This document shows, one piece after another, positions 7,424 to 15,359 of a stretch of DNA of 51,561 bases; the stretch's first letter is position 1, and every line of letters starts with the position of its first letter. This DNA is from an uncultured Lachnospiraceae bacterium (lineage in GTDB: Bacteria; Bacillota; Clostridia; Lachnospirales; Lachnospiraceae). The position numbers were made by a program, and so were the translations under genes. The stretch is taken from NCBI GenBank assembly GCA_910586405.1, contig CAJUII010000007.1, forward strand, positions 14,412-65,972, in the 5' to 3' direction. Below the pieces are notes generated by a model. The model did no database searches. It was not told where the DNA came from and saw only the letters and a program-made list of their open reading frames with translations.

Positions 7424-8734
7424 TTATGCCTCTGTCTCCTCCTCTATGTCGAAGGTTTCTGTCTCAGCATCATAACCGTCTTCCTCTATATCAGTTTCAT
7501 CATAGTCAGCTTCGCCGGACTCGTCATCCTCATATTCAGAGTCGTCATATGCACCTTCTTTAGATTCACTTCCCTCATACGCAGCATCGTCATATTCCTC
7601 GTCCGCATATTCGCCTTCTTCATATTCTTCTTCGTAGTACACATCGCCATCTTCGTCAAACATATAATCCTCATAGCGAAATCCCTCTGCATCCTTCGCC
7701 TGCGTCTCGGATTTAATATCGATCTTATATCCCGTAAGCCTTGCCGCAAGTCTTGCGTTCTGTCCCTCTTTGCCGATAGCAAGGGAGAGCTGATAATCCG
7801 GCACAACCACCTTTGCTGTCTTTTCATCAGGATCTGCAAACACCGCTACGATCTTCGCTGGCGAAAGGGCATTCTGAATAAAGTTTCCGGGATTTTCATC
7901 CCAATTCACAATGTCAATCTTTTCACCGCGCAGCTCCTCGACAATCGCATTGACTCTGGCGCCATTCATGCCGACGCAGGCCCCCACTGCATCGACGTTG
8001 GGATTATTTGTCCTGACTGCAAGCTTTGTACGGCTCCCTGCCTCCCTGGCAATGCTCATGATTTCCACCGTTCCGTCCTTGATTTCTGTCACTTCCGCCT
8101 CGAAAAGACGCTTTACAAGCTCAGGATGTGTTCTGCTGACGAGAATTCTTGGTCCCTTTGGCGTATTTTTTACTTCCAGAATATATACCTTGATGCGCTC
8201 TGTCGGCTTGAACTCCTCACCTTTTACCTGCTCCGCCTCATTGAGCACTGCATCCGCCTTTCCGAGATTGATACTGATGTTTCTGCCAATGTAGCGCTGC
8301 ACAATACCTGTGACAACATCCTTCTCTTTCTCGAAAAACTGATTGTATACGACGCTGCGTTCTTCCTCGCGTATTTTCTGCAAGATGACATTTTTTGCAT
8401 TCTGCGTGGCGATGCGCCCGAACTCTTTTGATTTGATCTCTATATTAATCGTATCCCCGATCACGGCATTCTTTGAAAGCTGGATAGCATCATCAATACA
8501 GATCTGTGTGACATCATCTTCAACCTCATCGTAGGTTGCTACAATATCCTTGGTGGCATATACTATAAAATCACAGGTCTCTCTGTCTATCTGAACAGTG
8601 ATATTGTCTGCTTTTCCAAAATGATTCTTGCAGGCTGTCAGGAGAGAATTTTCTATTGCCTCAAACAAAGTCTCTTTGCTGATCTCCTTCTCCTTCTCAA
8701 GAATATTAAGCGCTTCCATTAATTCCTTATTCAT
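7424..8734 (-). CDS. nusA: transcription termination/antitermination factor NusA with a long acidic tail
   Basis: NusA binds RNA polymerase and modulates pausing, termination and antitermination. The N-terminal polymerase-binding domain (about 1-125) is followed by an S1 domain beginning VVTGIVQRYIGRNISINLG, then two KH domains with VGACVGMNGARVNAIVEELRGE and SLAIGKEGQNARLAARLTG. The last 85 or so residues (about 350-436) are overwhelmingly Glu, Asp and Tyr, for example EEEYEEGEYADEEYDD. The core ends where ordinary Firmicute NusA ends, so the tail is an extension. The ATG follows AAAGGAAAA, 20 bp after rimP. Confidence 0.96.
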   Translation of the reverse strand: MNKELMEALNILEKEKEISKETLFEAIENSLLTACKNHFGKADNITVQIDRETCDFIVYATKDIVATYDEVEDDVTQICIDDAIQLSKNAVIGDTINIEIKSKEFGRIATQNAKNVILQKIREEERSVVYNQFFEKEKDVVTGIVQRYIGRNISINLGKADAVLNEAEQVKGEEFKPTERIKVYILEVKNTPKGPRILVSRTHPELVKRLFEAEVTEIKDGTVEIMSIAREAGSRTKLAVRTNNPNVDAVGACVGMNGARVNAIVEELRGEKIDIVNWDENPGNFIQNALSPAKIVAVFADPDEKTAKVVVPDYQLSLAIGKEGQNARLAARLTGYKIDIKSETQAKDAEGFRYEDYMFDEDGDVYYEEEYEEGEYADEEYDDAAYEGSESKEGAYDDSEYEDDESGEADYDETDIEEDGYDAETETFDIEEETEA

Positions 8735-8754
8735 TTTTCCTTTACCCTCCTAAA

Positions 8755-9231
8755 CTAAAAATCCAGTGTTAATCTGATAATTGCAATATCAGATTTGGCA
8801 AAGACCATATCCTTTGTCTCTGAGCCACTCTCCACTTCAATCGTGATCGTATCCTTGTCAAACGCTTTGAGGATACCAACAAATTCTTTTTGCAGCTCAA
8901 TTGGCTTATAGGTTTTTATTTCTACCTCCTCGCCAAGACTTTTTTCAAGGTGTCTGTCTTTTCTCAATGCTCTGCCCAATCCCGGACTTGACACTTCAAG
9001 AATATAGGCATCTGGTATGAAATCTTCCTGATCCAACTTGTCAGAAAAAGCGCGGCTGACATTCTCACAATCAACGATTCCCACGCCCTCCGGCTTATCA
9101 ATATAAGCCCTCAGATACCAGTCACTTCCTTCTTTCACATACTCCACATCATAAATCTCGCAGCCGTTTGCCTTCACAATCGGCACCAACAGCGCCTCCG
9201 AGCGTTCCTCATACAAATCCTTCTTCGCCAT
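8755..9231 (-). CDS. rimP: ribosome maturation factor RimP
   Basis: RimP assists 30S assembly. The protein shows the typical N-terminal domain with VKANGCEIYDVEYVKEGSDW and YIDKPEGVGIVDCENVSR, the segment EVSSPGLGRALRKDRHLEK, and a C-terminal SH3-like barrel. The length of 158 is standard. The ATG at 9231 follows GAGGTGAG. It is the first gene of the nusA-infB operon. No clear promoter was recognised in the 70 bp upstream. Confidence 0.95.
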   Translation of the reverse strand: MAKKDLYEERSEALLVPIVKANGCEIYDVEYVKEGSDWYLRAYIDKPEGVGIVDCENVSRAFSDKLDQEDFIPDAYILEVSSPGLGRALRKDRHLEKSLGEEVEIKTYKPIELQKEFVGILKAFDKDTITIEVESGSETKDMVFAKSDIAIIRLTLDF

Positions 9232-9304
9232 TCACTCACCTCATATACAGCTTCCTTCTTAACGAAATCAGGAAATCTGCCATATTTCTTTGTTATCATG
9301 AACA

Positions 9305-9332
9305 AAAGAGTGGACTCACAAGTCCACTCTTT
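9305..9332 (-). terminator. intrinsic terminator of the citrate synthase gene
   Basis: AAAGAGTGGACT (9305-9316) pairs perfectly with AGTCCACTCTTT (9321-9332) across a 4-nt loop. On the minus strand it is followed by a T-rich stretch. It separates citrate synthase from the rimP operon. Confidence 0.85.
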
Positions 9333-9414
9333 ATCATCTAGCATTCATTTAACTTATAACCATTCTAACACCGTAACCTGCAAAATGCAATAACTTTTTA
9401 GAATTTTTTTCCTA

Positions 9415-10833
9415 TTAATTCATAGGAAGTTTATACACTTTCTGTTCCTGACCATCGAGTTTGGGCGTCGATCTGTCCTTGATCGTCTGATATGGTCTCA
9501 GCTCCGCGATACTCTTGTATGCTGGTCGGATGATCTTATCCACATTGATCAACTCCTCCATCCGGTGTGCACTCCAGCCGACAATACGTGCAATCGCAAA
9601 AATTGGTGTGAACAATTCCATCGGAATATCCAACATACTGTATACAAATCCGCTGTAAAAGTCCACATTTGCACTGACACCCTTGTAGATCCTGCACTTC
9701 TCAGCAATGACCTCCGGTGCCAGCCGTTCAATCATGGAATACAATTCAAAATCCTTGTGATGCTTCTTCTCATTTGCAAGACGCTCTACAAAGGACTTAA
9801 ACACCAACGCTCTCGGGTCAGAAATCGAATAGACAGCGTGTCCCATACCATAGATCAAACCGCTTCTGTCAAATGCCTCCTTGTTCAACAGGCGATACAA
9901 GTATTCACGCACCTGATTTTCGTTGGTCGTGTCATCCACATTCCTGCGCAGATCCTCCATCATCTGTACAACCTTGATGTTTGCCCCGCCATGCTTTGGT
10001 CCCTTCAGAGAAGACAGTGCAGCCGCGATAACCGAATATGTATCAGACCCTGCACTGGTGACAACTCTCGTTGTAAAGGTAGAGTTATTACCACCGCCAT
10101 GCTCCATGTGAAGCACAAGCGCAGCATCCAACACCTTAGCCTCTGTCGGTGTATAGGACATGTCTGGTCGCAGCATTCTAAGCAGATTCTCCGCGGTGGA
10201 AAGCCTTGGGTCCGGTCTGTGTATGTACAGACTTTCATCACACTCATAATGATTGTACGCGTGATATCCATATACTGAAAGCATCGGAAATACACTGATC
10301 AGCATCAGGCTCTGCCGAAGTACATTGTCCAGTGATATATCTGCCACACTGTCATCATATGACGCCAGCGTCAGCACACTCTTTGTCAAGGAATTCATAA
10401 TATCATGGCTTGGCGCCTTCATAATGACATCCCGCACAAAATTGGTGGGCAGAGTCATACTATACCCCAGTGTCTTCTTGAACTCCATCAGCTCACTCGC
10501 TGTCGGAAGATTTCCAAACAGCAGCAGATAGGCACACTCGTCAAATCCGAACCGGTTATCACTCTGAAAACCTCTCACTAAATCAAAGATATTGTAGCCT
10601 CTGTAATATAGCTGCCCATCACACGGAACGCTCTTCCCATCAATTTCCTCCGACGATTTGATCAGTGAAATATTGGTAAGACCCGATAGCACGCCCTTTC
10701 CGTTCTTGTCACGCAGCCCTCTTTTTACCCCATATTCATCAAATAAATCCGGCTCAATGGCGTTGTTGTCCACACATACTTTTGAATACTTATGCGTAAA
10801 CTCCTTAATACTCTCGTCACTCTTGAATCCCAT
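9415..10833 (-). CDS. gltA: citrate synthase
   Basis: This enzyme condenses acetyl-CoA and oxaloacetate to citrate. The segment HMEHGGGNNSTFTTRVV holds the first catalytic His region, and LKGPKHGGANIKVV and YGMGHAVYSISDPRA hold the second, the G-x-GH-x-VY signature. The late Asp falls in SGFVYSMLDIP. At 472 residues it is somewhat longer than the 430-450 common in bacteria, because of an N-terminal arm (about 50 residues) before the CS fold. The start ATG follows GAAAGGG. A good promoter lies upstream, a terminator lies downstream, and it is monocistronic. An anaplerotic or glutamate-biosynthetic role is inferred, since no aconitase or isocitrate dehydrogenase gene is adjacent. A 2-methylcitrate synthase activity cannot be excluded. 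Confidence 0.9.
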   Translation of the reverse strand: MGFKSDESIKEFTHKYSKVCVDNNAIEPDLFDEYGVKRGLRDKNGKGVLSGLTNISLIKSSEEIDGKSVPCDGQLYYRGYNIFDLVRGFQSDNRFGFDECAYLLLFGNLPTASELMEFKKTLGYSMTLPTNFVRDVIMKAPSHDIMNSLTKSVLTLASYDDSVADISLDNVLRQSLMLISVFPMLSVYGYHAYNHYECDESLYIHRPDPRLSTAENLLRMLRPDMSYTPTEAKVLDAALVLHMEHGGGNNSTFTTRVVTSAGSDTYSVIAAALSSLKGPKHGGANIKVVQMMEDLRRNVDDTTNENQVREYLYRLLNKEAFDRSGLIYGMGHAVYSISDPRALVFKSFVERLANEKKHHKDFELYSMIERLAPEVIAEKCRIYKGVSANVDFYSGFVYSMLDIPMELFTPIFAIARIVGWSAHRMEELINVDKIIRPAYKSIAELRPYQTIKDRSTPKLDGQEQKVYKLPMN

Positions 10834-10886
10834 TCACAACACCCTTTCTTATTATATTTCTCTATTTATAGTATGTCTCATTAAAT

Positions 10887-10915
10887 ATTATACTTGAAAT
10901 GGCGAAACATCACAA
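10887..10915 (-). promoter_or_regulatory. promoter of the citrate synthase gene
   Basis: On the minus strand TTGTGA (10910-10915) and TATAAT (10887-10892) are 17 bp apart, pointing to the ATG at 10833. Confidence 0.65.
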
Positions 10916-11024
10916 GCGCATAATCGTTAAAAATTAGTGAATTTTTATAATTTGAATAAATACCCACAAACTTTTGATTTATAACGGTCTAAAACGACTT
11001 TAATCAAAACTATCCTTGTATAAT

Positions 11025-11063
11025 AAAAAACACCGCAACACCAAACATTTGGTATTTGCAGCG
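11025..11063 (-). terminator. terminator downstream of tRNA-Glu
   Basis: On the minus strand GCAAATACCAAA folds back on TTTGGTGTTGC with a very short loop and is followed by GGTGTTTTTTATT. This is a typical T-rich intrinsic terminator about 33 bp after the tRNA. Confidence 0.7.
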
Positions 11064-11095
11064 TTTCATCGGGTTGGGCTGTTTTAAACAGTCAA

Positions 11096-11167
11096 CAGCT
11101 CGTAGGGGAATCGAACCCCTGTTTTCGCCGTGAGAGGGCGACGTCTTAACCGCTTGACCAACGAGCC
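11096..11167 (-). tRNA. tRNA-Glu, anticodon CUC
   Basis: The minus strand folds as a complete cloverleaf: acceptor GGCTCGT with ACGAGCT, anticodon stem TCGCC/GGCGA around the loop CTCTCAC (anticodon CTC), and T-arm CAGGGGTTCGATTCCCCT. The first acceptor pair is G-U. The 3' CCA is not encoded. Promoter and terminator flank it closely, so it is a single-gene unit. The major UUC isoacceptor must lie elsewhere. Confidence 0.95.
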
Positions 11168-11217
11168 ATAACTGTTATATTCTGCTGTCTATTTTCTGTA
11201 TCGCCGACAGCTATTAA

Positions 11218-11246
11218 ATCATACAACAGTTTTTTATAAAATGCAA
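11218..11246 (-). promoter_or_regulatory. promoter of tRNA-Glu
   Basis: TTGCAT (11241-11246, minus) and TATGAT (11218-11223, minus) are separated by 17 bp, about 50 bp before the tRNA 5' end. The 11247-11410 stretch beyond it is AT-rich with no recognisable element. Confidence 0.7.
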
Positions 11247-11410
11247 GTACTTTTTTTAATTTATTTCAAGAAATAGACATATTTGTCATTTTTATACATA
11301 AATATACTTGTTTTTATCTTTTAGCTATATATTTTGTACACAAATCAACCTTTCACCAGACGAATTTATAAGCCTAGTGTACTAATCATTTGTAATGCAT
11401 AATCAGTACA

Positions 11411-11713
11411 TTAGAGCTCATAATCCATACATACTCTCATTTTGGTATATGGGCGCACCTTGCCATCTGCCACCGCGACATGTTCTGGATGAACTGCGTA
11501 GCCTTTCAGTGCCTCCTCACTCTCAAATGTAGAATCAAGCATCACATCCGCGTTGGAAGATGCCAGCGGTTCCACTTCCACTTTGATGTCCACAAGACCT
11601 GGTATTTTCCCTTTGAGTGCCTCAAGCCCTGTCTTTATACCTGCGCTGACATCCCTCTTTTCATCGACAGATAACTCATCCTTTAGCTGCCATAAAATTA
11701 CATGTTTTACCAT
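11411..11713 (-). CDS. Dabb-family (stress-responsive alpha/beta barrel) protein
   Basis: This is a 100-residue dimeric ferredoxin-like barrel protein of the Dabb family. It begins MVKHVILWQLKDELS and continues with IPGLVDIKVEVEPLASS, STFESEEALKGYAVHPEHV and a C-terminal strand. The HP-x-H segment is the family's most conserved part. The biochemical role of bacterial members is mostly unknown. It is the last gene after the EAL gene (13 bp gap) and is probably co-transcribed with it. Confidence 0.88.
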   Translation of the reverse strand: MVKHVILWQLKDELSVDEKRDVSAGIKTGLEALKGKIPGLVDIKVEVEPLASSNADVMLDSTFESEEALKGYAVHPEHVAVADGKVRPYTKMRVCMDYEL

Positions 11714-11725
11714 TATTTCATCCTC

Positions 11726-13066
11726 CTATATCCCTCTATCTTTTTTTAACAATTCATAAAACTCTTCCTGCGGCATGGGTTTTGCAAAATAATATCCCTG
11801 AACGTGGTCACACCCAATTTTATCCAACAGCTTCACCTGCTCTTTGGTCTCCACACCTTCCGCCAGAAGCCCAAGCCCCAGCTCCTGCGACATTGATACA
11901 GTATGTTCCAATATCAGCTTTCCTTTGTCAGAAGCCATCATATTATCCATAAATTTCTTGTCCAGCTTGATCACGTCAAACGGTGTTTCAAGCAGTACAT
12001 TCAGGGAAGAATAACCGCTTCCAAAATCATCCATCAACAAGGTAAACCCGTTCATTTTAAGCCGCATTGCCATCTGACCAATCTGTTCATCATTGGCTGT
12101 TTCCGTAATCTCAAGCTCCAAAAGCGACTGTTCTATTTGATGTTTTTGGATATCATCCATTAAAACCTGCACAAATTCCATGTCCTTTAGATGATGTCTG
12201 GACACGTTTACAGACACAGGGCAATCCTCTATACCGCTGTCCATGCATTTACGAATAAACCGGCTTGCCTCCTCCCAGATGTAATAGTCTACGATCTTGA
12301 TAAAACCATTTTCCTCAATCACTGGAATAAATTCATTGGGATATATCATGCCCTTTTCTGGATGAATCCAGCGCACCAGTGCCTCTGCACCGATAATTTT
12401 GTTGCGTGAGATACTGTATTTAGGCTGTAAATACATCTTAAACTGCTTTTCTATGACAGCAGAATGCATATTTTCCTCAATGAACTTGCGGGTATAGAGC
12501 AGCTCCTTGAACTGTTCCTCATAAAAAATCACATTTGAGATGGCATTTTCCTTCGCCGCCGTCCTCGCCATCGATGCCCGATCTTCCATCTGACGAATTT
12601 CCATGCTTTTGTCATCAACAGAATATACGCCAAATGCCAGTTGCAGCTTGACATCTTTGAAGAACGCCGACCGCTCCTCAATACTTTTGATAAAGCGCAA
12701 CAGCTCCTTGTCGGAATCATATTCTGTGACAACCATAAATACATCGCTGCGAAGATTCAGATAAAATTGTCTGTCATTGCAAAGCGCTTTTAGATTGTCC
12801 TTGATAAAAAACAATACCTCGTCACCAAACTTTTCTCCATAAAGATCATTGATAATCTTGAACCGCCGAACATCAAACTGGATAAAACCTATTTTCTTAC
12901 TGGAGGAAAGAAGCAGGTCATGCACATCTTTGCGGAACCTGTTTTGTTTATTCACACTTCGAATCTTCAGATTATATCCAAACTCTTCTGCGAATGCCCC
13001 CGCAAGCGCCTGCGAACAATGAAATTCCTGCATCAAAAAATCAGTTGCTTTCTCTATATGTGTCAA
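11726..13066 (-). CDS. degenerate GGDEF plus EAL domain cyclic-di-GMP phosphodiesterase
   Basis: The N-terminal part (about 50-185) has a GGDEF fold (IGFIQFDVRRFKIINDLYG), but the signature position reads LRSDVFMVV, so cyclase activity is unlikely. The EAL domain (about 200-440) keeps its catalytic set: EALVRW, VNVSRHHL, ELEITET, MDDFGSGYSSL, IKLDKKF, LAEGVET and VQGYYFAKP. It should hydrolyse c-di-GMP to pGpG. No transmembrane segment is seen, so it is cytoplasmic. The frame opens at a TTG (13066) preceded by AAAGGAG at 8-9 nt. A second degenerate GGDEF protein lies at 27.3 kb. Confidence 0.92.
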   Translation of the reverse strand: MTHIEKATDFLMQEFHCSQALAGAFAEEFGYNLKIRSVNKQNRFRKDVHDLLLSSSKKIGFIQFDVRRFKIINDLYGEKFGDEVLFFIKDNLKALCNDRQFYLNLRSDVFMVVTEYDSDKELLRFIKSIEERSAFFKDVKLQLAFGVYSVDDKSMEIRQMEDRASMARTAAKENAISNVIFYEEQFKELLYTRKFIEENMHSAVIEKQFKMYLQPKYSISRNKIIGAEALVRWIHPEKGMIYPNEFIPVIEENGFIKIVDYYIWEEASRFIRKCMDSGIEDCPVSVNVSRHHLKDMEFVQVLMDDIQKHQIEQSLLELEITETANDEQIGQMAMRLKMNGFTLLMDDFGSGYSSLNVLLETPFDVIKLDKKFMDNMMASDKGKLILEHTVSMSQELGLGLLAEGVETKEQVKLLDKIGCDHVQGYYFAKPMPQEEFYELLKKDRGI

Positions 13067-13093
13067 TGTGATTACTCCTTTCCAGAAGAAAAA

Positions 13094-13363
13094 CTATATT
13101 ACATAGAATGACCGCTCATTCTCCGCTAACGGTATTTCTTTTGTCTCAATAGAATCAATTACGATATAATCGCTTTTGTTGATCATCACCAGCATCCTGT
13201 TGATGGATTCCTCTGTCCCCTGTGCCTCCATCTCAACTGAACCGTCATACTCATTCTTTGCCCAGCCGGTAATTCCCATGCCGTTTGCGGCATATTTCGC
13301 CCGGTAACGGAATCCCACACCCTGCACTCTTCCTGTAAAACGAAAATGTTTTCTGACAATCAT
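13094..13363 (-). CDS. acyP: acylphosphatase
   Basis: This small enzyme hydrolyses the carboxyl-phosphate bond of acylphosphates. It shows FTGRVQGVGFRYRAKYAA (phosphate-binding loop with catalytic Arg) and GITGWAKNEYDGSVEMEAQG (catalytic Asn in the GW-x-x-N motif). At 89 residues it is family-sized. A GTG five codons upstream overlaps the previous stop, but the ATG at 13363 has GAGGG at a better distance and is preferred. Confidence 0.93.
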   Translation of the reverse strand: MIVRKHFRFTGRVQGVGFRYRAKYAANGMGITGWAKNEYDGSVEMEAQGTEESINRMLVMINKSDYIVIDSIETKEIPLAENERSFYVI

Positions 13364-13374
13364 CTCTTTCGCCC

Positions 13375-13755
13375 TCACTCTGCTGAAAAGTCATATTTTT
13401 TCGTTGTCTCTCTGGTTCTGTACTCATGTTTCTCGTAATATCCGATCAGTGTCCCATCCGCGTCCCGCAGCGCTACCATATAGACATCTTTATTCTCTTT
13501 TTCATTATAAAACGTATAGATTCGATTGTGGTCTGTTCTTTCTTCAAACCATAAAATAACTTTTTGAATCAGCTCAACAGACTGTGGGTTATGGCAATCC
13601 AGCAGACTTTGTCCCACAAGCGCCTGACCGCCCCGTTTTCCATAGCGTGCGACTGCCGCTGGATTCATATAAATGATTTCATGTGCAAGATTGCAGATGA
13701 CAATAGCACATCGGTCCTCGTCGATAATACTCTTAAAATAATCAGCCAATTCCAT
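13375..13755 (-). CDS. single PAS-domain protein
   Basis: A stand-alone PAS domain of about 126 residues. It shows DEDRCAIVICNLAHEIIYMNPAAVARYGKRGG, LVGQSLLDCHNP, and an IYTFYNEKENKDVYMVALRDADGTLIGYYE beta-sheet segment. No output domain is attached. The downstream tail is charged. GAGGG precedes two adjacent ATGs (13758 and 13755), and the second has normal spacing. It overlaps the stop of the TrmH fragment. In this family such proteins may sense small molecules or act as partners. No partner is evident. Confidence 0.85.
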   Translation of the reverse strand: MELADYFKSIIDEDRCAIVICNLAHEIIYMNPAAVARYGKRGGQALVGQSLLDCHNPQSVELIQKVILWFEERTDHNRIYTFYNEKENKDVYMVALRDADGTLIGYYEKHEYRTRETTKKYDFSAE

Positions 13756-14078
13756 CATAATCCCTCTTCTTTCATTTGTTCTAAACATCTTGTCATAGTC
13801 CCTAGCTGCCAGAATGCCACTGCGCTTGCCGCTGCGACATTCAGCGAATCAACGCCCTGCGCCATTGGAATCCGCACGGTGTAATCACAGGTTTCAATGG
13901 TTTCCGCTGCAAGGCCATCGCCCTCTGTGCCAAGTACAATGGCGAGCCTTTGCTCCCGCATTAGCCGCGGCGAATCTATGCACAGCGAATCCTCCTTTAA
14001 AGCCATCGCCACCGTTCTGAACCCCAAATCATGCAGCGCGCCAATTTTATATCCCTCCGGCACATTTACTCTTTTCAT
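13755..14078 (-). pseudogene. C-terminal half of a TrmH/SpoU-type RNA 2'-O-methyltransferase
   Basis: The 107 residues match only the second half of a SPOUT methyltransferase: KIGALHDLGFRTVAMALKED, then motif 2 (IVLGTEGDGL) and motif 3 (RIPMAQGVDSLNVAAASAVAFWQ). Family members are about 250-280 residues and need an N-terminal substrate-binding part and motif 1 (Asn-x-Gly...Arg), both absent. The upstream bases code for the C-terminus of an unrelated ATPase that overlaps by 4 nt, so the front half is gone rather than shifted in frame. The piece still has an ATG and is coupled to neighbours, so a short peptide could be made, but methylase activity is not expected. Confidence 0.8.
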
Positions 14079-14935
14079 TCTTCAAATTCGCTTTCATACT
14101 TTTTAAAAAATGTGTAGTATGCGCGCACATTTGCCAGCTCTGTCCAGCGCTTTACGTCCACCACATCGTCATCCAGATCATAAATCTTTGCGCCTTTCAT
14201 GGAGAGCAGAAAGGGCGAGTGTGTTGCGATCACAAACTGACACTTGAAGAAGCGGACGGAATCTTCCAAGAAGCGCAGCAGCTCTTGCTGCTTTTCCGGT
14301 GACAGGCTATTCTCCGGCTCATCGAGCAGATACAGTCCATTTTCTTTGATTTTGTCTGCAAAATAGAGAAATGCACTCTCCCCGTTAGAGTGCTCCCTGA
14401 CATTGTCCTGTAAGCTGTTGCGCACAAATTTTGATTGGGTATTGCGCCGCGCTGCGTTTACCTTTTTGAGCTGCTCGTAATCCTCCAGGGAATGCATCTG
14501 AAACTTAGCATACTTGGCCTCTTGATATTCCTCAAACAATTCCTCGCGCCGCCGGTCTATCCCTTCGTTGATATAGCGCAGGCTGAGCATAAAGTCAAAC
14601 ACATCATCACTTGTGATGATTCTGCTGTCTTTGGGCAGCCTTCCTATCGTCTCAAACGTGCACAGCTTCGTATAATCCTCAAAAAAGTTGGAACGGTTAT
14701 AGAGGGTGTCCCGCGCAAGTCCAAGCTTCTCCGCAATGACATTCAATGCAGTCGTCTTACCTGAGCCATTTCCGCCATACAGAATGGTGACTGGTTCAAA
14801 ATCAAGCATCTTAAGCTGATGCGCTGAAAGCACTAAAAATGGATAGACGGTGTCATAACAAGTGTGTTTTTGTTTCATTGTAAAGTCATACTCCCGCTCT
14901 CTGTCGGGAAATAAAAAATGCGATAAATATATCAT
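14075..14935 (-). CDS. AAA-family ATPase (OLD/RecF-like, ABC-type fold)
   Basis: A 286-residue soluble ATPase. Walker A is GGNGSGKTTALN (about residues 54-65). The Walker B region is GLYLLDEPENSLSPEKQQEL, followed by an H-loop in FVIATHSPFLLS. This order matches the single-domain predicted-ATPase group related to RecF and OLD nucleases, but there is no TOPRIM domain and no long coiled coil, so its substrate is unknown. The start ATG follows AAGGAG. The stop overlaps the TrmH fragment (ATGA). It lies between two gene remnants but is itself intact. Confidence 0.85.
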   Translation of the reverse strand: MIYLSHFLFPDREREYDFTMKQKHTCYDTVYPFLVLSAHQLKMLDFEPVTILYGGNGSGKTTALNVIAEKLGLARDTLYNRSNFFEDYTKLCTFETIGRLPKDSRIITSDDVFDFMLSLRYINEGIDRRREELFEEYQEAKYAKFQMHSLEDYEQLKKVNAARRNTQSKFVRNSLQDNVREHSNGESAFLYFADKIKENGLYLLDEPENSLSPEKQQELLRFLEDSVRFFKCQFVIATHSPFLLSMKGAKIYDLDDDVVDVKRWTELANVRAYYTFFKKYESEFEE

Positions 14936-14984
14936 TGTTTACTGCTCCTTAACCAATCAATACACGGGAGGCTCCATGTTGAGC

Positions 14985-15273
14985 CTATCCTCTGTGACGA
15001 ACTGGCACTTCATTTTTCATCTGTTTCCAATACACAGCAATTAGAAATACATCCGCAAAAAGCCATGCTGATACCTCACCCCAGAAAATGCCATCGCTTC
15101 CGATAAACCTTGTGAGGATTACCGCACACAAAAGACGCATTCTTCTTTCCGATGATAATGGTATCCACAAATGTATACACCTGCTGAAACAAATTGCCGA
15201 CTACCAGCGAAAAAGAAAATACACCAATCAGCCGAAACGGACTGCCTGTTGTCAGATCTCTGTCTTTTCTCAC
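14985..15273 (-). pseudogene. MATE-family efflux transporter remnant (internal deletion and frameshift)
   Basis: The front piece, from a GTG at 15273 after GAGGAAATAGAA, reads DLTTGSPFRLIGVFSFSLVV followed by GNLFQQVYTFVDTIIIGK, the first helix of a MATE multidrug transporter. It then joins, in another frame, to LLCAVILTRFIGSDGIFWGE and SAWLFADVFLIAVYW, a MATE last helix and tail. MATE proteins have about 450 residues and 12 helices, so more than 300 codons are missing at a junction near 15140-15150. No functional product is expected. Confidence 0.8.
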
Positions 15274-15359
15274 TTCTATTTCCTCTTTGAATTGAACTAT
15301 GTCCTTTTTCCTTACATGATTTTCCCAGAAAGAAAAAGGACATAGCACTTAAATTACTG

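Noticed and set aside
14075..14935. OLD-family or retron-type defence ATPase system
   Set aside because: Only the ATPase domain is present: no TOPRIM nuclease, reverse transcriptase or partner effector gene is adjacent, so a defence role cannot be supported.
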